From assembly GCF_905397285.1 (NCBI RefSeq), contig NZ_CAJPUX010000002.1:558001-622000 (forward strand): a stretch of DNA of 64,000 nucleotides, read 5' to 3'. This document shows, piece after piece, positions 8,548 through 17,337 of the stretch. The DNA is from Cupriavidus plantarum (GTDB taxonomy: Bacteria; Pseudomonadota; Gammaproteobacteria; Burkholderiales; Burkholderiaceae). How positions within the stretch are numbered: the first letter of the stretch is position 1; every line of letters begins with the position of its first letter. Position numbers and translations under genes: made by a program. The notes below the pieces were generated by a model. The model searched no databases. It was not told the origin of the DNA and worked only from the letters and a program-made list of their open reading frames with translations.

Positions 8548-9979
8548 ACCTTGCGGCTTGCGAAGCGGCCGATCGCAGGAAGCTGGCCGCGATTTCCCCG
8601 GCAAACGCATCGACGAGCTCGAGCTCGGCATCGGCCAGTCCGCCCGCGCAGCACGTCGCGCCCCAGTCGCCGCAAAGCAGCGCGACGCAGCGGTTGCGCA
8701 GCTTGACGGGCGCGAGCATCACGGAGCGGGCCTCGGGCATCGCGTCGCGATACCAGCGCGGCACGCGCTGCGCCACCTCGGGGTCGAACGTGTCCTCGAA
8801 CTGGAGGGGCCGCGGGGAGATCGTCGCGAAATGGAAGATGTCGGGGACGAAGCCTTCTTCGAACGACAGCGCTTCCAGTTTCTCGCGCACGCCGTTGCCG
8901 AAGCCGAGCCGCGCATCGAAGCGCTTGGCGCCGGGGTTCAGCACCATCAGGAAGCAGTGCTCGAAATTGAGCGCGCGCATGACGGACTCCAGCGCGAGCG
9001 GCGCCATCTGGCCGATCGACAGTGCCGCGCCCTCGCGACGCACCTCCTCAAGGCCGATCCGCAGGCGTTCGAGCGCATCGCCGGGCTTGCCCTCGGGGGC
9101 GGGGGCCTCCGCGGCGGGTGCTTCGGCTTCGGCGATGGAGGCGCTCAACGTGCCGGCCTGACGGATGGCAAAGCGGATGTCGGCGGCATCGAGGCCCAGC
9201 ACGCGGGCGTGCTCGCTCAACATGGCTTCGATGTCCTCGGGCGCGGCATCGCGCGTCATTGCCGCGGCGGCCTGAGAGGAGACCTGCGCCATCGCGCCGA
9301 GCCAGTCGGCATGGGTCTCGATGACGGTTTCCGAGGTCACCGGTCGGTGGCTCATCGTATTGGCAATGAGGCCAGGCAGGCGCCATTTGATGGCGGCGGC
9401 TTCCGCGATCTCGGCCAGCGAAACGCCGACGACCTCGACGCACGCGTCCGTCTCGACCATGTCGCCCGATTCGGTCAGCGCCTGGATGCGCTCCCACTCG
9501 TCGGGGAAATAGAACACGAGCAACAGGCGGCTCATGTGGTGCATCAACGTGCAGACAACCGCTTCCTCGCCTTCGTTGATGCCGCGCGCATTGCTGAGCG
9601 CGCGGGTGATCTCGCCCGCGACGAGCGCCTGCGTCATCGCGCGCGCGGCCTGCGGACGGCTCGGGGCCACGCCGTGGAAGTAGTCGAGCAACTGCACGCC
9701 GAGCGTCAGATGGCTGATCGCCTCCACGCCCAGTACGAGAATCGCGCGGGAGACCGTTGTGACCTCGCCGCCGAACGAGCGGTACATCGCCGAGTTGGCG
9801 AGGCGAATGACCTTTTGCGACAGGCTGAAGTCCGACAGCACGCTCGCGGCCATTTCGCCGACGTTGAGCTCGCTCTGCAGCGTCTTGAAGATGTTATCGA
9901 CGGAATACTGCAGCGTGGGGAAGTCCCCCTGCTGCGCCATCCTGTTCCAGAGCGTCTCGAAGAAGGCGGCTTTTCTCAT
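8546..9979 (-). CDS. HDOD-domain signalling protein
   Basis: A 477-residue protein. Residues 18 to about 210 fit an HDOD domain, an HD-related fold that usually lacks full catalytic metal ligands: FPTLQYSVDNIFKTLQ, then VIRLANSAMYR and SRAILVLGVEAISHLTLGVQ. A linker rich in Ala and Glu follows, and the last 150 residues resemble a GAF-like sensory region (LALESVMRALNFEHCFLMVLN). The ATG overlaps the stop of the GGDEF-EAL gene by 4 bp (ATGA), so the two are translationally coupled. HDOD proteins often work beside cyclic-di-GMP enzymes in motility and chemotaxis control; the exact role here is inferred. Confidence 0.9.
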   Translation of the reverse strand: MRKAAFFETLWNRMAQQGDFPTLQYSVDNIFKTLQSELNVGEMAASVLSDFSLSQKVIRLANSAMYRSFGGEVTTVSRAILVLGVEAISHLTLGVQLLDYFHGVAPSRPQAARAMTQALVAGEITRALSNARGINEGEEAVVCTLMHHMSRLLLVFYFPDEWERIQALTESGDMVETDACVEVVGVSLAEIAEAAAIKWRLPGLIANTMSHRPVTSETVIETHADWLGAMAQVSSQAAAAMTRDAAPEDIEAMLSEHARVLGLDAADIRFAIRQAGTLSASIAEAEAPAAEAPAPEGKPGDALERLRIGLEEVRREGAALSIGQMAPLALESVMRALNFEHCFLMVLNPGAKRFDARLGFGNGVREKLEALSFEEGFVPDIFHFATISPRPLQFEDTFDPEVAQRVPRWYRDAMPEARSVMLAPVKLRNRCVALLCGDWGATCCAGGLADAELELVDAFAGEIAASFLRSAASQAAR

Positions 9980-11802
9980 GCCTGCCCCTGCGATGGGAAC
10001 ACGTCGGTCTTACCCAGCCGCAGCGTACCGGCGCGCAGGGAACGCTCGAACTCGCCGGGCGGCAGTGCCTGCGCATAGCGCCATCCCTGCACGAGGGTGC
10101 AGCCCTGCGCCGACAGCAACTGGGCCTGCGCGTCGGACTCCACGCCTTCCGCGATGGCCACGAGGCCGAGTTCGCGCGACAGCGACATGACCGCGGACAC
10201 GATCGTGCGTGCATGCGGGGAGTCCATCATGTCGCTGACGAAGCTGCGGTCGATCTTGAGCGCGGACAGCGGGAAGCGGCGCAGGTAGGACAGGCTCGAG
10301 TATCCGGTGCCGAAGTCGTCGACGGCAAAGCGGATGCCGAGCGCGCGCAGTTCCGTGAGTAGCGACTCGGTCGCGGCGGGATCGGTCATCAGCGCGCTTT
10401 CGGTGATCTCCAGCACCACGCGGTCCGGGGCGATGCGCGCGTCATGGATCGCGTTCCGCACGCTGTCCAGGAAGCCCGGATGGCGGAACTGCACCGGCGA
10501 CACGTTGACCGACATGTGCTGCACGTGAAAGCCCTGAGCGTCCCAACTGGCGAGCTGCGCGCACGCGCAACGCAGCGCCCAGGCGCCGAGATGCTTGATC
10601 AGCCCGTTGTTCTCGGCCATCGGAATGAAGACGTCCGGGGCGATGGCGCCCTGCGGATGCTCCCACCGCATCAGCGCCTCGGTGGCGCAGACCTCGCCGG
10701 TCTCCGGCCACACGATTGGCTGGTAATGCAGCAGGAATTCGCCGTTCTGCACGGCTTCGAACATGCTTTGTTCGATGCGGAACTGCTCGTCGAGCCGGTG
10801 CTCGAACTCTGGCGAGTACAGGCAGTAGCGGTTCTTGCCGAGCGCCTTGGCCTCGTACATCGCGAGGTCGGCGCGGCGCAGCCATTGCGATTCCGTCAGC
10901 GGCGCGTCGGTCGGGTGCGAAGCCGAACCCCAGAAGGCCAGCCCGATGCTCGTCGTGATGCGTACCTGGCAGCCGCCCAGATGGAACGGCTGGCGGCTCA
11001 CGTGGATCACACGTTCGAGAATGCGTATCGCTTCCGATTCGGAGTCGAGCCCTTCCAGCAGCAGCACGAATTCATCGCCGCCGAGCCGCGCGACCATATT
11101 GCGCGAGCGCAGGGCGTCCTGGAGCCGCTTGCCGATTTCCTTCAGCAGCGCGTCGCCGAACTCGTGCCCGAGCGAATCGTTGACCTTCTTGAAACCGTCG
11201 AGATCCATGAGCGCCAGCGCGAACAACTGGCCGGGCGTGCCGCGCGCGGCGAATTCGGCGATGCGCTTGCGCATGAAGGCACGGTTGCCGGCGCCCGTGA
11301 GAGGGTCCTGATAGGAGAGTTCGACCAGCTGGCGCTCGTTCTCCACCCAATCTGTCACGTCGTGACCCGTCAGGAGCAGTTCGGTGCGGTCGTCGCCGAG
11401 GCGCCGCGTGATGCGCAGATCGATCCAGCGGCTGCTGCGGATGCCGCAGACGAAGCGGAAGCGGTCGCGTCGCACGGTGCCGTCCTGCGCGCAGCGCTGG
11501 AGCAGCCAGGCCAGGCGCTGGCGTTCCTCGGCCGCAACGATGTCGAGCACGGACACGCGGAGCAGGTATTCGCGGGGATAGTCGAGCAGCAACGCCGACG
11601 ACTCGGTGGCGCGGCGGATGCGGCCGGCGGTCTCGGTCAGCAGGGCCAGGTCGCCCGTGGCCTCCAGCAGTGCCCAGCCTTCGCGTTCGGCCGCGCCATC
11701 GTCCGGGCTCTCGCCGGACCCCGCGGACAGGACATCGAGCGCCACGAAATCCCGGTCGACGGGGTCGTGAGCCAGAGCCACATCAAACGTAATCGAGGTC
11801 AT
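9976..11802 (-). CDS. PAS-GGDEF-EAL cyclic-di-GMP enzyme
   Basis: A 608-residue cytosolic protein. A PAS-like sensor domain fills about residues 50-180. The GGDEF motif is intact at residues 241-245, but the RxxD inhibitory site five residues before it reads RSRN, so product inhibition may be lost. The EAL domain starts at residue 375 (EALMRW) and keeps the family's catalytic and metal residues: NVSPVQF, ITES, DDFGTGYSSL, LKIDRSFV and AEGVES. Both cyclase and phosphodiesterase activity are therefore possible. I chose the ATG at 11802 because the PAS-like region begins soon after; the frame is open to 11931. It is coupled to the HDOD gene downstream. Confidence 0.93.
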   Translation of the reverse strand: MTSITFDVALAHDPVDRDFVALDVLSAGSGESPDDGAAEREGWALLEATGDLALLTETAGRIRRATESSALLLDYPREYLLRVSVLDIVAAEERQRLAWLLQRCAQDGTVRRDRFRFVCGIRSSRWIDLRITRRLGDDRTELLLTGHDVTDWVENERQLVELSYQDPLTGAGNRAFMRKRIAEFAARGTPGQLFALALMDLDGFKKVNDSLGHEFGDALLKEIGKRLQDALRSRNMVARLGGDEFVLLLEGLDSESEAIRILERVIHVSRQPFHLGGCQVRITTSIGLAFWGSASHPTDAPLTESQWLRRADLAMYEAKALGKNRYCLYSPEFEHRLDEQFRIEQSMFEAVQNGEFLLHYQPIVWPETGEVCATEALMRWEHPQGAIAPDVFIPMAENNGLIKHLGAWALRCACAQLASWDAQGFHVQHMSVNVSPVQFRHPGFLDSVRNAIHDARIAPDRVVLEITESALMTDPAATESLLTELRALGIRFAVDDFGTGYSSLSYLRRFPLSALKIDRSFVSDMMDSPHARTIVSAVMSLSRELGLVAIAEGVESDAQAQLLSAQGCTLVQGWRYAQALPPGEFERSLRAGTLRLGKTDVFPSQGQA

Positions 11803-12140
11803 CGAGTTCCTCAGCGTGGGTTTTTCTGGTTCGCGTGCGTGGACGACATGAGTCGGGACCCGAGTAAAAACACCGGACGAGAGCCAGCGTGCAACAACGC
11901 AATCTCCAGAAATCCACCAGGCTGGCGGCAACGAATGACAAGTGAGCGACCGATTCTAATACGAGGGCTTACGCTTGGCGATGGCCGCGGGCTGCCGAAG
12001 GGCCGGCAGTTGGCGTTTTCGCACAACGTGGCGTTTTTCCACGATAACCTTCGCAGTTCGGTTTATATTCTCGCCCCCCTACGTCCGCACGTGGTGGTAT
12101 ACGGCACCGAACGCTTCCGCGCGTGTCCGGTACCCGTTCG
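11803..12140. other. Intergenic region upstream of the GGDEF-EAL gene
   Basis: 338 bp without a convincing gene. A short upstream extension of the GGDEF-EAL frame runs to 11931. The centre (about 12010-12080) is AT-richer, with TTTTCGCACAACG and TTTATATTCTC segments where a promoter could lie. I found no tRNA and no convincing terminator. Confidence 0.5.
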
Positions 12141-12323
12141 TCAAACCTTGATGTCGATGTTCTGGCCGAGATGCGGCGGGTTGCTGGAAGGGGACACCTG
12201 CGGCATGCCCTGAAGCAGCGCGGCCACGCCCGCGGCCTGCATGTCCAGCGACTTGCGCAGCATCAACAGCGGTACGGGATTATTGCCCGCATTGCTGGCC
12301 GCGCTGACAACGGATGTATCCAT
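12141..12323 (-). CDS. YjfB-like putative motility protein
   Basis: A 60-residue protein with the features of the YjfB family: a short N-terminal helix, a central ..LLMLRKSLDMQAAGVAALLQ.. helix and the characteristic end LGQNIDIKV. The family is annotated as putative motility proteins without an assigned activity. It stands alone, near cyclic-di-GMP signalling genes. A 9-bp direct repeat (CGATTCGT-type) lies just upstream of its start at 12333-12350. Confidence 0.75.
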   Translation of the reverse strand: MDTSVVSAASNAGNNPVPLLMLRKSLDMQAAGVAALLQGMPQVSPSSNPPHLGQNIDIKV

Positions 12324-12445
12324 GAATGTCGTCCGATTCGTTCGATTCGTTGAGGGAAGCGCGGGAGAAAACTCCCTGCATCGACCATTAACGGCGCGGT
12401 GGAAGCATTCCTGAAGGGTAGAGCGAGGGAATTATGGGGAAGAAT

Positions 12446-12470
12446 CCCCCCCTCCAGAGGGGAGGGGGGA
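12446..12470. terminator. GC-rich hairpin downstream of the repeat-bearing secreted protein
   Basis: CCCCCCTCC (12447-12455) pairs perfectly with GGAGGGGGG (12461-12469) across a 5-base loop. It lies 30 bp past the end of the minus-strand gene at 12501. No T-run follows on that strand, so classical intrinsic termination is doubtful. Confidence 0.4.
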
Positions 12471-12500
12471 GAGGGGCGTGTTACGGCTGGGTGTCGCCGA

Positions 12501-12857
12501 TTACTTCGTGGCGTCCGCCGGTGCCTTCTTGTGGGCCGACGACTTTTTCTTGGCGGGCTTGGCGGCCTTGTCATCGACCAGCGCGCTGGCGGTGTTCTGG
12601 CGGGCGCCCTGCGTGTACGGATCGAACTTGTCGTTCTTGGCCGTATCCGGGATATAGCCGTCCTTGTTGGTCACGCGATTGGCGTCGGGCGTGTAGCCGT
12701 CCTTGTTGCTGATGCGGTTGGGATCGGGCACGTAGCCGTCCTTGTTCGTGGTCCGCATGTTGTAGTCGTAGCGGTCGGCCGGGTTGGCCGGGCCCGCCGC
12801 GTATGCCATGCCGGTGGACAGCAGGGCGAGGGCGGCGACGGCAGCGATGGTCTTCAT
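12501..12857 (-). CDS. Secreted protein with NKDGY repeats
   Basis: A 118-residue exported protein with a strong AGGAG ribosome site. Residues 1-20 are a clear signal peptide ending AYA. The mature part holds three 13-residue repeats starting NKDGY (NKDGY[VTI]PD...), from residue 38 to about 76, and ends in a Lys/Ala-rich basic tail (AAKPAKKKSSAHKK). Asp/Asn-Gly repeats of this kind can bind calcium, but that is not shown. I do not recognise a named family, and neighbours give no functional clue. Confidence 0.75.
   Translation of the reverse strand: MKTIAAVAALALLSTGMAYAAGPANPADRYDYNMRTTNKDGYVPDPNRISNKDGYTPDANRVTNKDGYIPDTAKNDKFDPYTQGARQNTASALVDDKAAKPAKKKSSAHKKAPADATK
12630..12746 (-). repeat. 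Three 39-bp repeats coding NKDGY units
   Basis: Three consecutive 39-bp units (12746-12708, 12707-12669, 12668-12630) encode NKDGYVPDPNRIS, NKDGYTPDANRVT and NKDGYIPDTAKND. Loss or gain of a unit keeps the frame. Confidence 0.7.
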
Positions 12858-13183
12858 GGTGACTCCTGTCTTAGCGTGGGGGAAACATCCCGCACCGATG
12901 CGCGCGCACGGGGCCCTTAACGGGGCTGCCCATCAGCGTACCCCTACGCGCGAGAAGTTTCCAGACACCCCCAAACCAAGGTATTACCGTTACCGCCAAA
13001 CCGGTACCGATCCATCATGGCCGTGGTCGTGCTGCAGCGCAGCATGCCGCTGCGGTCTGTGACCCTGCTGGCCATGGTGTCAGCGATCGGCTGACTTGCC
13101 ACGGAAGCCGTGCCGGGCATAAGGTCTGGGTTTTCGCCGCGCTGGCTCGCCGCGCTGCCGCACCCCCTCCCGGAGTTTCCCGA
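12858..13183. other. Intergenic region between the secreted repeat protein and the mdtD-like gene
   Basis: 326 bp. Near 12981-13008 lies a short cluster of GGTA/TACC palindromic elements (GGTATTACC, ACCGGTACC). A tiny frame at 13017-13094 could encode 25 hydrophobic residues (MAVVVLQRS...) but has no ribosome site. GGAG at 13172-13175 serves the downstream gene. Both flanking genes read outward, so promoters for both should be here. Confidence 0.5.
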
Positions 13184-14611
13184 ATGCCCACGTCTTTGCC
13201 GGACGACCGCAACCTGCGCATCATGTTGTGGGTCGTCGCGGTCGGCTTTTTCATGCAGACGCTCGACTCGACGATCGTCAATACCGCGTTGCCAGCCATG
13301 GCGGCGAGCCTCGGCGAGAGTCCGCTGCGCATGCAGTCGGTCATCATTGCGTACTCCCTGACGATGGCCGTGATCATTCCTGCTTCGGGCTGGCTGGCCG
13401 ACCGTTTCGGGACGCGCACCATCTTTCAGGTCGCCATCGCGCTGTTCGTGCTGGGATCGCTGCTTTGCGCATGGGCGCAGTCGCTGACCGTGCTCGTCAT
13501 CGCGCGCGTCGTGCAGGGGGTGGGTGGGGCGATGCTGCTGCCGGTCGGGCGGTTATCGGTACTGCGAACGTTCCCGCGCGACCAGTATCTTCAGGCGCTG
13601 AGCTTCGTGGCGATTCCCGGGATGATCGGTCCGCTGATCGGGCCGACGCTCGGCGGCTGGCTGACCCAGACGTTTTCGTGGCACTGGATCTTCCTGATCA
13701 ATGTGCCGGTGGGGGTGATCGGCGCGATCGCGACTATCCGGTACATGCCGAATGCGCGGCTGCCCGGTATCGGCTCCTTCGATCTTGGCGGGTACTTTCT
13801 GCTTGCCGTGGCGATGGTGACGCTGTCGTTCGCGCTCGACGGGCTGGCCGAGCTCGGTTTTCAGCCAGCGGTCGTGCTGATGCTGCTGATCGCAAGCCTG
13901 GGCGCGCTCACGGTGTACGTATTGCATGCGCGACGGCGGCGTCAGCCGCTGTTTCCGCTGCGGTTGTTCCGCATCCACGCTTTCAGCGTCGGTTTGCTCG
14001 GCAACCTGTTCGCGCGGATCGGCAACGGCGCGATGCCCTTCCTGATCCCGCTCACGCTGCAGGTGAGCCTCGGCTTCTCGCCATTCGACGCGGGGCTGAT
14101 GATGTTGCCGGTGACGGCGGCGGGCATGGGCGCCAAGCGGCTGGCCACCGCGCTCATCGAGAAACATGGGTATCGGCGCGTGCTGACGACCAATACGGTG
14201 CTGGTGGGCATTGTCATCGCATCGTTCGCGCTGATTTCGCCTGGCCGGCCCCTCGCGCTGACCATCGTGCAGCTGGCCATTTTCGGCGCGGTGAACTCGA
14301 TCCAGTTCACGGCAATGAACACGGTCACGCTCAAGGACCTGGGCGGCAACACCGCCAGCAGCGGCAACAGCATGCTGTCCATGGTGCAGATGCTCTCGAT
14401 GAGCCTCGCCGTGACGTCGGCCGGGGCGCTGCTGTCCACCTTCCAGCAAGGCATCGGCCGCCATTCCGGCATGGCCGTCCTGCCCGCATTCCACACGACG
14501 TTCCTCTGCCTCGGCGTCATCACGGCGGCATCCGCCTGGATTTTCCTGCAACTCGCCCCCGAGCCGACCAGCGGCACCCGCGACGAGGTCAAGCAGGCCG
14601 GGGAGATGTGA
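13184..14611 (+). CDS. mdtD: MFS multidrug transporter, DHA2 family, MdtD-like
   Basis: A 475-residue inner-membrane transporter with about 14 hydrophobic helices. The N-terminus (FFMQTLDSTIVNTALPAMA, ASGWLADRFGTR, QGVGGAMLLPVGRLSVLR, SWHWIFLINVPVGVIGAIA) closely follows E. coli MdtD over its full length (471 residues there). DHA2 members exchange drugs or metabolites for protons. E. coli mdtD sits with mdtABC; here the gene stands alone and the substrate is unknown. It is convergent with the PLP-enzyme gene. Confidence 0.85.
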   Translation: MPTSLPDDRNLRIMLWVVAVGFFMQTLDSTIVNTALPAMAASLGESPLRMQSVIIAYSLTMAVIIPASGWLADRFGTRTIFQVAIALFVLGSLLCAWAQSLTVLVIARVVQGVGGAMLLPVGRLSVLRTFPRDQYLQALSFVAIPGMIGPLIGPTLGGWLTQTFSWHWIFLINVPVGVIGAIATIRYMPNARLPGIGSFDLGGYFLLAVAMVTLSFALDGLAELGFQPAVVLMLLIASLGALTVYVLHARRRRQPLFPLRLFRIHAFSVGLLGNLFARIGNGAMPFLIPLTLQVSLGFSPFDAGLMMLPVTAAGMGAKRLATALIEKHGYRRVLTTNTVLVGIVIASFALISPGRPLALTIVQLAIFGAVNSIQFTAMNTVTLKDLGGNTASSGNSMLSMVQMLSMSLAVTSAGALLSTFQQGIGRHSGMAVLPAFHTTFLCLGVITAASAWIFLQLAPEPTSGTRDEVKQAGEM

Positions 14612-14632
14612 CCCGGCCTCCCGGCTGAGCCG

Positions 14633-15601
14633 TTATGCGGCCAACAACTCGCAGAAGCGTTCCAGGTCGACGTTGCCGCCGCTGATGATCACGCCGATGC
14701 GTTTGCCCTGCAGTTCGGGTTTGATCGTGAACGCGCCGGCCAGGCCAAGGGCGCCTGTCGGTTCGACGAGGATCTTCATGCGGGCGGCGAACAGGCGCAT
14801 GGCGTCGACCAGTTGCGCGTCCGTGGCGGTGAGGATGTCGGTGACGTCGCGGCGGATGATGCCGAACGTGTAGTCCCCAAGGTGCTGCGTTTGCGCGCCG
14901 TCGGCGATGGTCTTCGGCGTGGCGATGTTCACGATTTCGCCGGAGCGGAACGAGCGTTGGCCGTCGTTGCCGGCTTCCGGTTCCACGCCGTAGATCCTGC
15001 ATTGCGGGGCGAGCGCGCGGGTGGCCAGCGCCGTGCCCGAGAGCAGGCCGCCGCCGCCCAGCGGCGTGAAGATGGCGTCGAGCGCGCCGGCTTCCTCGAA
15101 CAATTCCTTCGCCGCGGTGCCCTGGCCCGTCAGCACGTCCGGATGGTCGTACGGCGGGATCAGCGTCATGCCGTGTTCCTCGGCGAGCTTCCGGCCGATG
15201 GCTTCGCGGTCTTCCTTGTAGCGGTCGTACACCACGACGTTGCCGCCATAGCCCTTGGTCGCCGCGACCTTCGCCGCGGGGGCGTCATGCGGCATGATGA
15301 TCGTCGCGGGCATGCCCAGCAGGCGCGCGGACAGCGCGATGGCCTGCGCGTGATTGCCCGACGAGAACGCGACCACGCCCGCGCGGCGTTGCTCGGGAGT
15401 GAACCGCGACAGGGCGTTGAAGCCGCCGCGGAATTTGAACGCGCCCATGCGCTGCAGGTTCTCGCACTTGAAGAACACTTCGGCGCCGAGCAGGTCGTTG
15501 ACCGTGCGGGACGTCATGACGGGGGTCTTGTGCGCGTAGCCCTCGATCCGCTTCGCGGCGGCTTCGACATCGGCGTAAGTGGGCAGGGTGAGGTCGGTCA
15601 T
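14633..15601 (-). CDS. PLP-dependent hydroxyamino-acid dehydratase (threonine/3-hydroxyaspartate type)
   Basis: A 322-residue fold-type II PLP enzyme. The PLP lysine is K56 in GAFKFRG; SSGNHAQA binds the cofactor phosphate or substrate carboxylate; the glycine loop is PLGGGGLLSG, and the end SGGNVDLERF is family-typical. It lacks the C-terminal regulatory ACT domain of biosynthetic IlvA. It fits the serine racemase / threo-3-hydroxyaspartate ammonia-lyase / catabolic threonine dehydratase group; which substrate it uses cannot be decided from sequence. It is the last gene of a three-gene run, 19 bp after the ornithine-cyclodeaminase-family gene. Confidence 0.88.
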   Translation of the reverse strand: MTDLTLPTYADVEAAAKRIEGYAHKTPVMTSRTVNDLLGAEVFFKCENLQRMGAFKFRGGFNALSRFTPEQRRAGVVAFSSGNHAQAIALSARLLGMPATIIMPHDAPAAKVAATKGYGGNVVVYDRYKEDREAIGRKLAEEHGMTLIPPYDHPDVLTGQGTAAKELFEEAGALDAIFTPLGGGGLLSGTALATRALAPQCRIYGVEPEAGNDGQRSFRSGEIVNIATPKTIADGAQTQHLGDYTFGIIRRDVTDILTATDAQLVDAMRLFAARMKILVEPTGALGLAGAFTIKPELQGKRIGVIISGGNVDLERFCELLAA

Positions 15602-15620
15602 GGTTCGTGGCTGTAGTGAA

Positions 15621-16688
15621 TTACCAGGGCCATGCGAGGGCGGTACCCGCGCCCTCCGCCATGGCTCGTTCGTGGATCATGCGCCCGACGGTCAGGTCCT
15701 GCAACGCCAGACCCGTCATGTCGAACACGGTGATATCGCCGCGCTGCCGCGCGATGGAGGCCTTGCCCGTCAGCAGATCGCCGATCTCGATGCATGCCAC
15801 GCCGGGCGCCCACTGGCGCTCGCCGATCGTGACCGATTGCTCGCGGTCGTCGGCGACAACGATCGCGCGCTCGAGCACACCGTGGGGCAATTCGCGCTTG
15901 CCGCGCGTGTCGGTGCCGACCGCGTTGATGTGCGTGCCGGGCTGCAGGGCGTCCGCATCGAACAGCGGACCGCGGCCCGGTGTGGCGGTGATGACGATGT
16001 CGCTCTCGCTGACGGCGCGATTCGGGTCGGCGGCATGCGTTACCGTGCATCGCGCGGTGCCCGTTGCGCTTGCGGACGCGCTTGTGGAAGCGCTTGTGGA
16101 AGCGATAGCGGCGCCGATCGCCGCCTCGAACGCGGCATCGGGCGCGCCGCTGTGGCTGACATAGCGTACGTTGCGCAACGACGGCATCAATCGGAGCGCG
16201 AATGCCGCCTGCACGCGCGCCTGCACGCCGGTTCCGAACACGCACAACGCGGCGCTGTCTGGCCGTGCGAGCTGTTGCAGGCCGATGCCGCCGGCCGCGC
16301 CCGTCCGCGCGGTGGTGATCGCGTTGCCATCGATCATGCAGACCGGGCGCCCCGTCAGGGGATCGATCAGGAGGATCGTCGCCTGATGCGGTTCGCCGCC
16401 TTGCTTTCGATTCGCCGGCCAGAAGCCCGCGGCCTTGAAACCGAGCAGGCCCTGCGCGGGGACATCGCCCGCCTTGATGCCGAACACGCCGCCGGCCGGC
16501 AGTGATTCTCGAATGACGGGAAACACGCGGCCTTCGCGCTCGCTGTGCAGCGTGAAGGCTTCGCGGGTGGCGCGCAGCACGTCGTCGGGATGCAGCAGCG
16601 ATTCCACGGCGTGCTTGTCGAGCAGCAGGAGCCTGGCGTCGGCAGGTCGGAGCGGGCTCGTTGGCGGGGTGGTTCGTTCAGCGGGCAT
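15621..16688 (-). CDS. Ornithine cyclodeaminase / mu-crystallin family imine reductase or dehydrogenase
   Basis: A 355-residue NAD(P)-binding protein. The N-terminal half carries FPVIRESLPAGGVFGIKAG and the typical TARTGAAGGIGLQQLARPD. The Rossmann motif is VFGTGVQARVQ, followed later by TATPGRGPLFDADAL. The family includes ornithine cyclodeaminase, L-arginine dehydrogenase (DauB), delta1-pyrroline-2-carboxylate reductase and iminosuccinate reductase (BhcD). A DauR-type regulator upstream and a hydroxyamino-acid dehydratase downstream make an amino/imino acid reductase plausible. The chosen ATG at 16688 overlaps the regulator's stop by 11 bp. A Ser/Ala-rich insert of about 10 residues near 16067-16110 is low-complexity. 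Confidence 0.85.
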   Translation of the reverse strand: MPAERTTPPTSPLRPADARLLLLDKHAVESLLHPDDVLRATREAFTLHSEREGRVFPVIRESLPAGGVFGIKAGDVPAQGLLGFKAAGFWPANRKQGGEPHQATILLIDPLTGRPVCMIDGNAITTARTGAAGGIGLQQLARPDSAALCVFGTGVQARVQAAFALRLMPSLRNVRYVSHSGAPDAAFEAAIGAAIASTSASTSASASATGTARCTVTHAADPNRAVSESDIVITATPGRGPLFDADALQPGTHINAVGTDTRGKRELPHGVLERAIVVADDREQSVTIGERQWAPGVACIEIGDLLTGKASIARQRGDITVFDMTGLALQDLTVGRMIHERAMAEGAGTALAWPW

Positions 16689-17337
16689 AGCTATAGACGG
16701 AGGCACGCGACACGCCGAGGTGCGCGGCAATGGTTTCCATGGCGCGCCGCACGTCGAGCAGTCCGGCGGCCTTCAGTTCGGCCAGCAGCGTACGGCGCTC
16801 GTCGGTGCGCAGGGCACGCGGTGTGGTGGCGTGGCGCGCGGCGAAGGCGTCGATGCGCGCGCGAATGGCATCCGCGCCCGCCGGGTCCAGCGATTCGCGC
16901 GGAGCCTCGGCGTCCATCCGCATGAACTGGTTCATCGCGCTCTGCAATCCGCGGAACAGGGTCAGGTCGAGGTTCAGGCAAAGCGCGGCGATATAACGCC
17001 CGCTTGAGTCCTTGATGCCGATCGACGTGCTCTTCGCCTGCCGCCCATCCGCGAACTGGTTCGCATAGTTCGCGAGCACCTGCGTGAAGTCCGGATCCGC
17101 GATCCGCGCCATGCCCAGTTCCGTTGCCGGGTCGCCGACCTGGCGGCCGGACAGGCTGTTATGGATCGCGAGGATGGCCTGGTCGGGCTCCAGCAGGTCG
17201 TGCACCACGACCTCGCAGAACGGCGCGAGCGTCTGGCCGAGGCCGTCGGCGATCTGCCTCAGCTGTTCCAGCATGGTGTGCTGCTCAGGGGTGCGGGTGC
17301 GAGTGCCGGATCGGGCTCGGGTGGGGCGGGCTTTCAT
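16678..17337 (-). CDS. DauR/YheO-type PAS-HTH regulator
   Basis: A 219-residue regulator with two domains. About residues 25-135 form the YheO-type PAS domain (LAPFCEVVVHDLLEP, then IKDSSGRYIAALCLNLDLT). About residues 165-219 form the helix-turn-helix typical of this family, ending AMETIAAHLGVSRASVYSYAR. In Pseudomonas aeruginosa the relative DauR represses the D-arginine operon, which includes an OCD-family gene. The same pairing here supports local control of the two downstream enzyme genes. An internal Met at 17274 is an alternative start. Confidence 0.85.
   Translation of the reverse strand: MKARPTRARSGTRTRTPEQHTMLEQLRQIADGLGQTLAPFCEVVVHDLLEPDQAILAIHNSLSGRQVGDPATELGMARIADPDFTQVLANYANQFADGRQAKSTSIGIKDSSGRYIAALCLNLDLTLFRGLQSAMNQFMRMDAEAPRESLDPAGADAIRARIDAFAARHATTPRALRTDERRTLLAELKAAGLLDVRRAMETIAAHLGVSRASVYSYAR

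Noticed and set aside
13017..13094. 25-codon hydrophobic frame before the mdtD-like gene
   Set aside because: No ribosome site and no similarity; too short to support as a gene.
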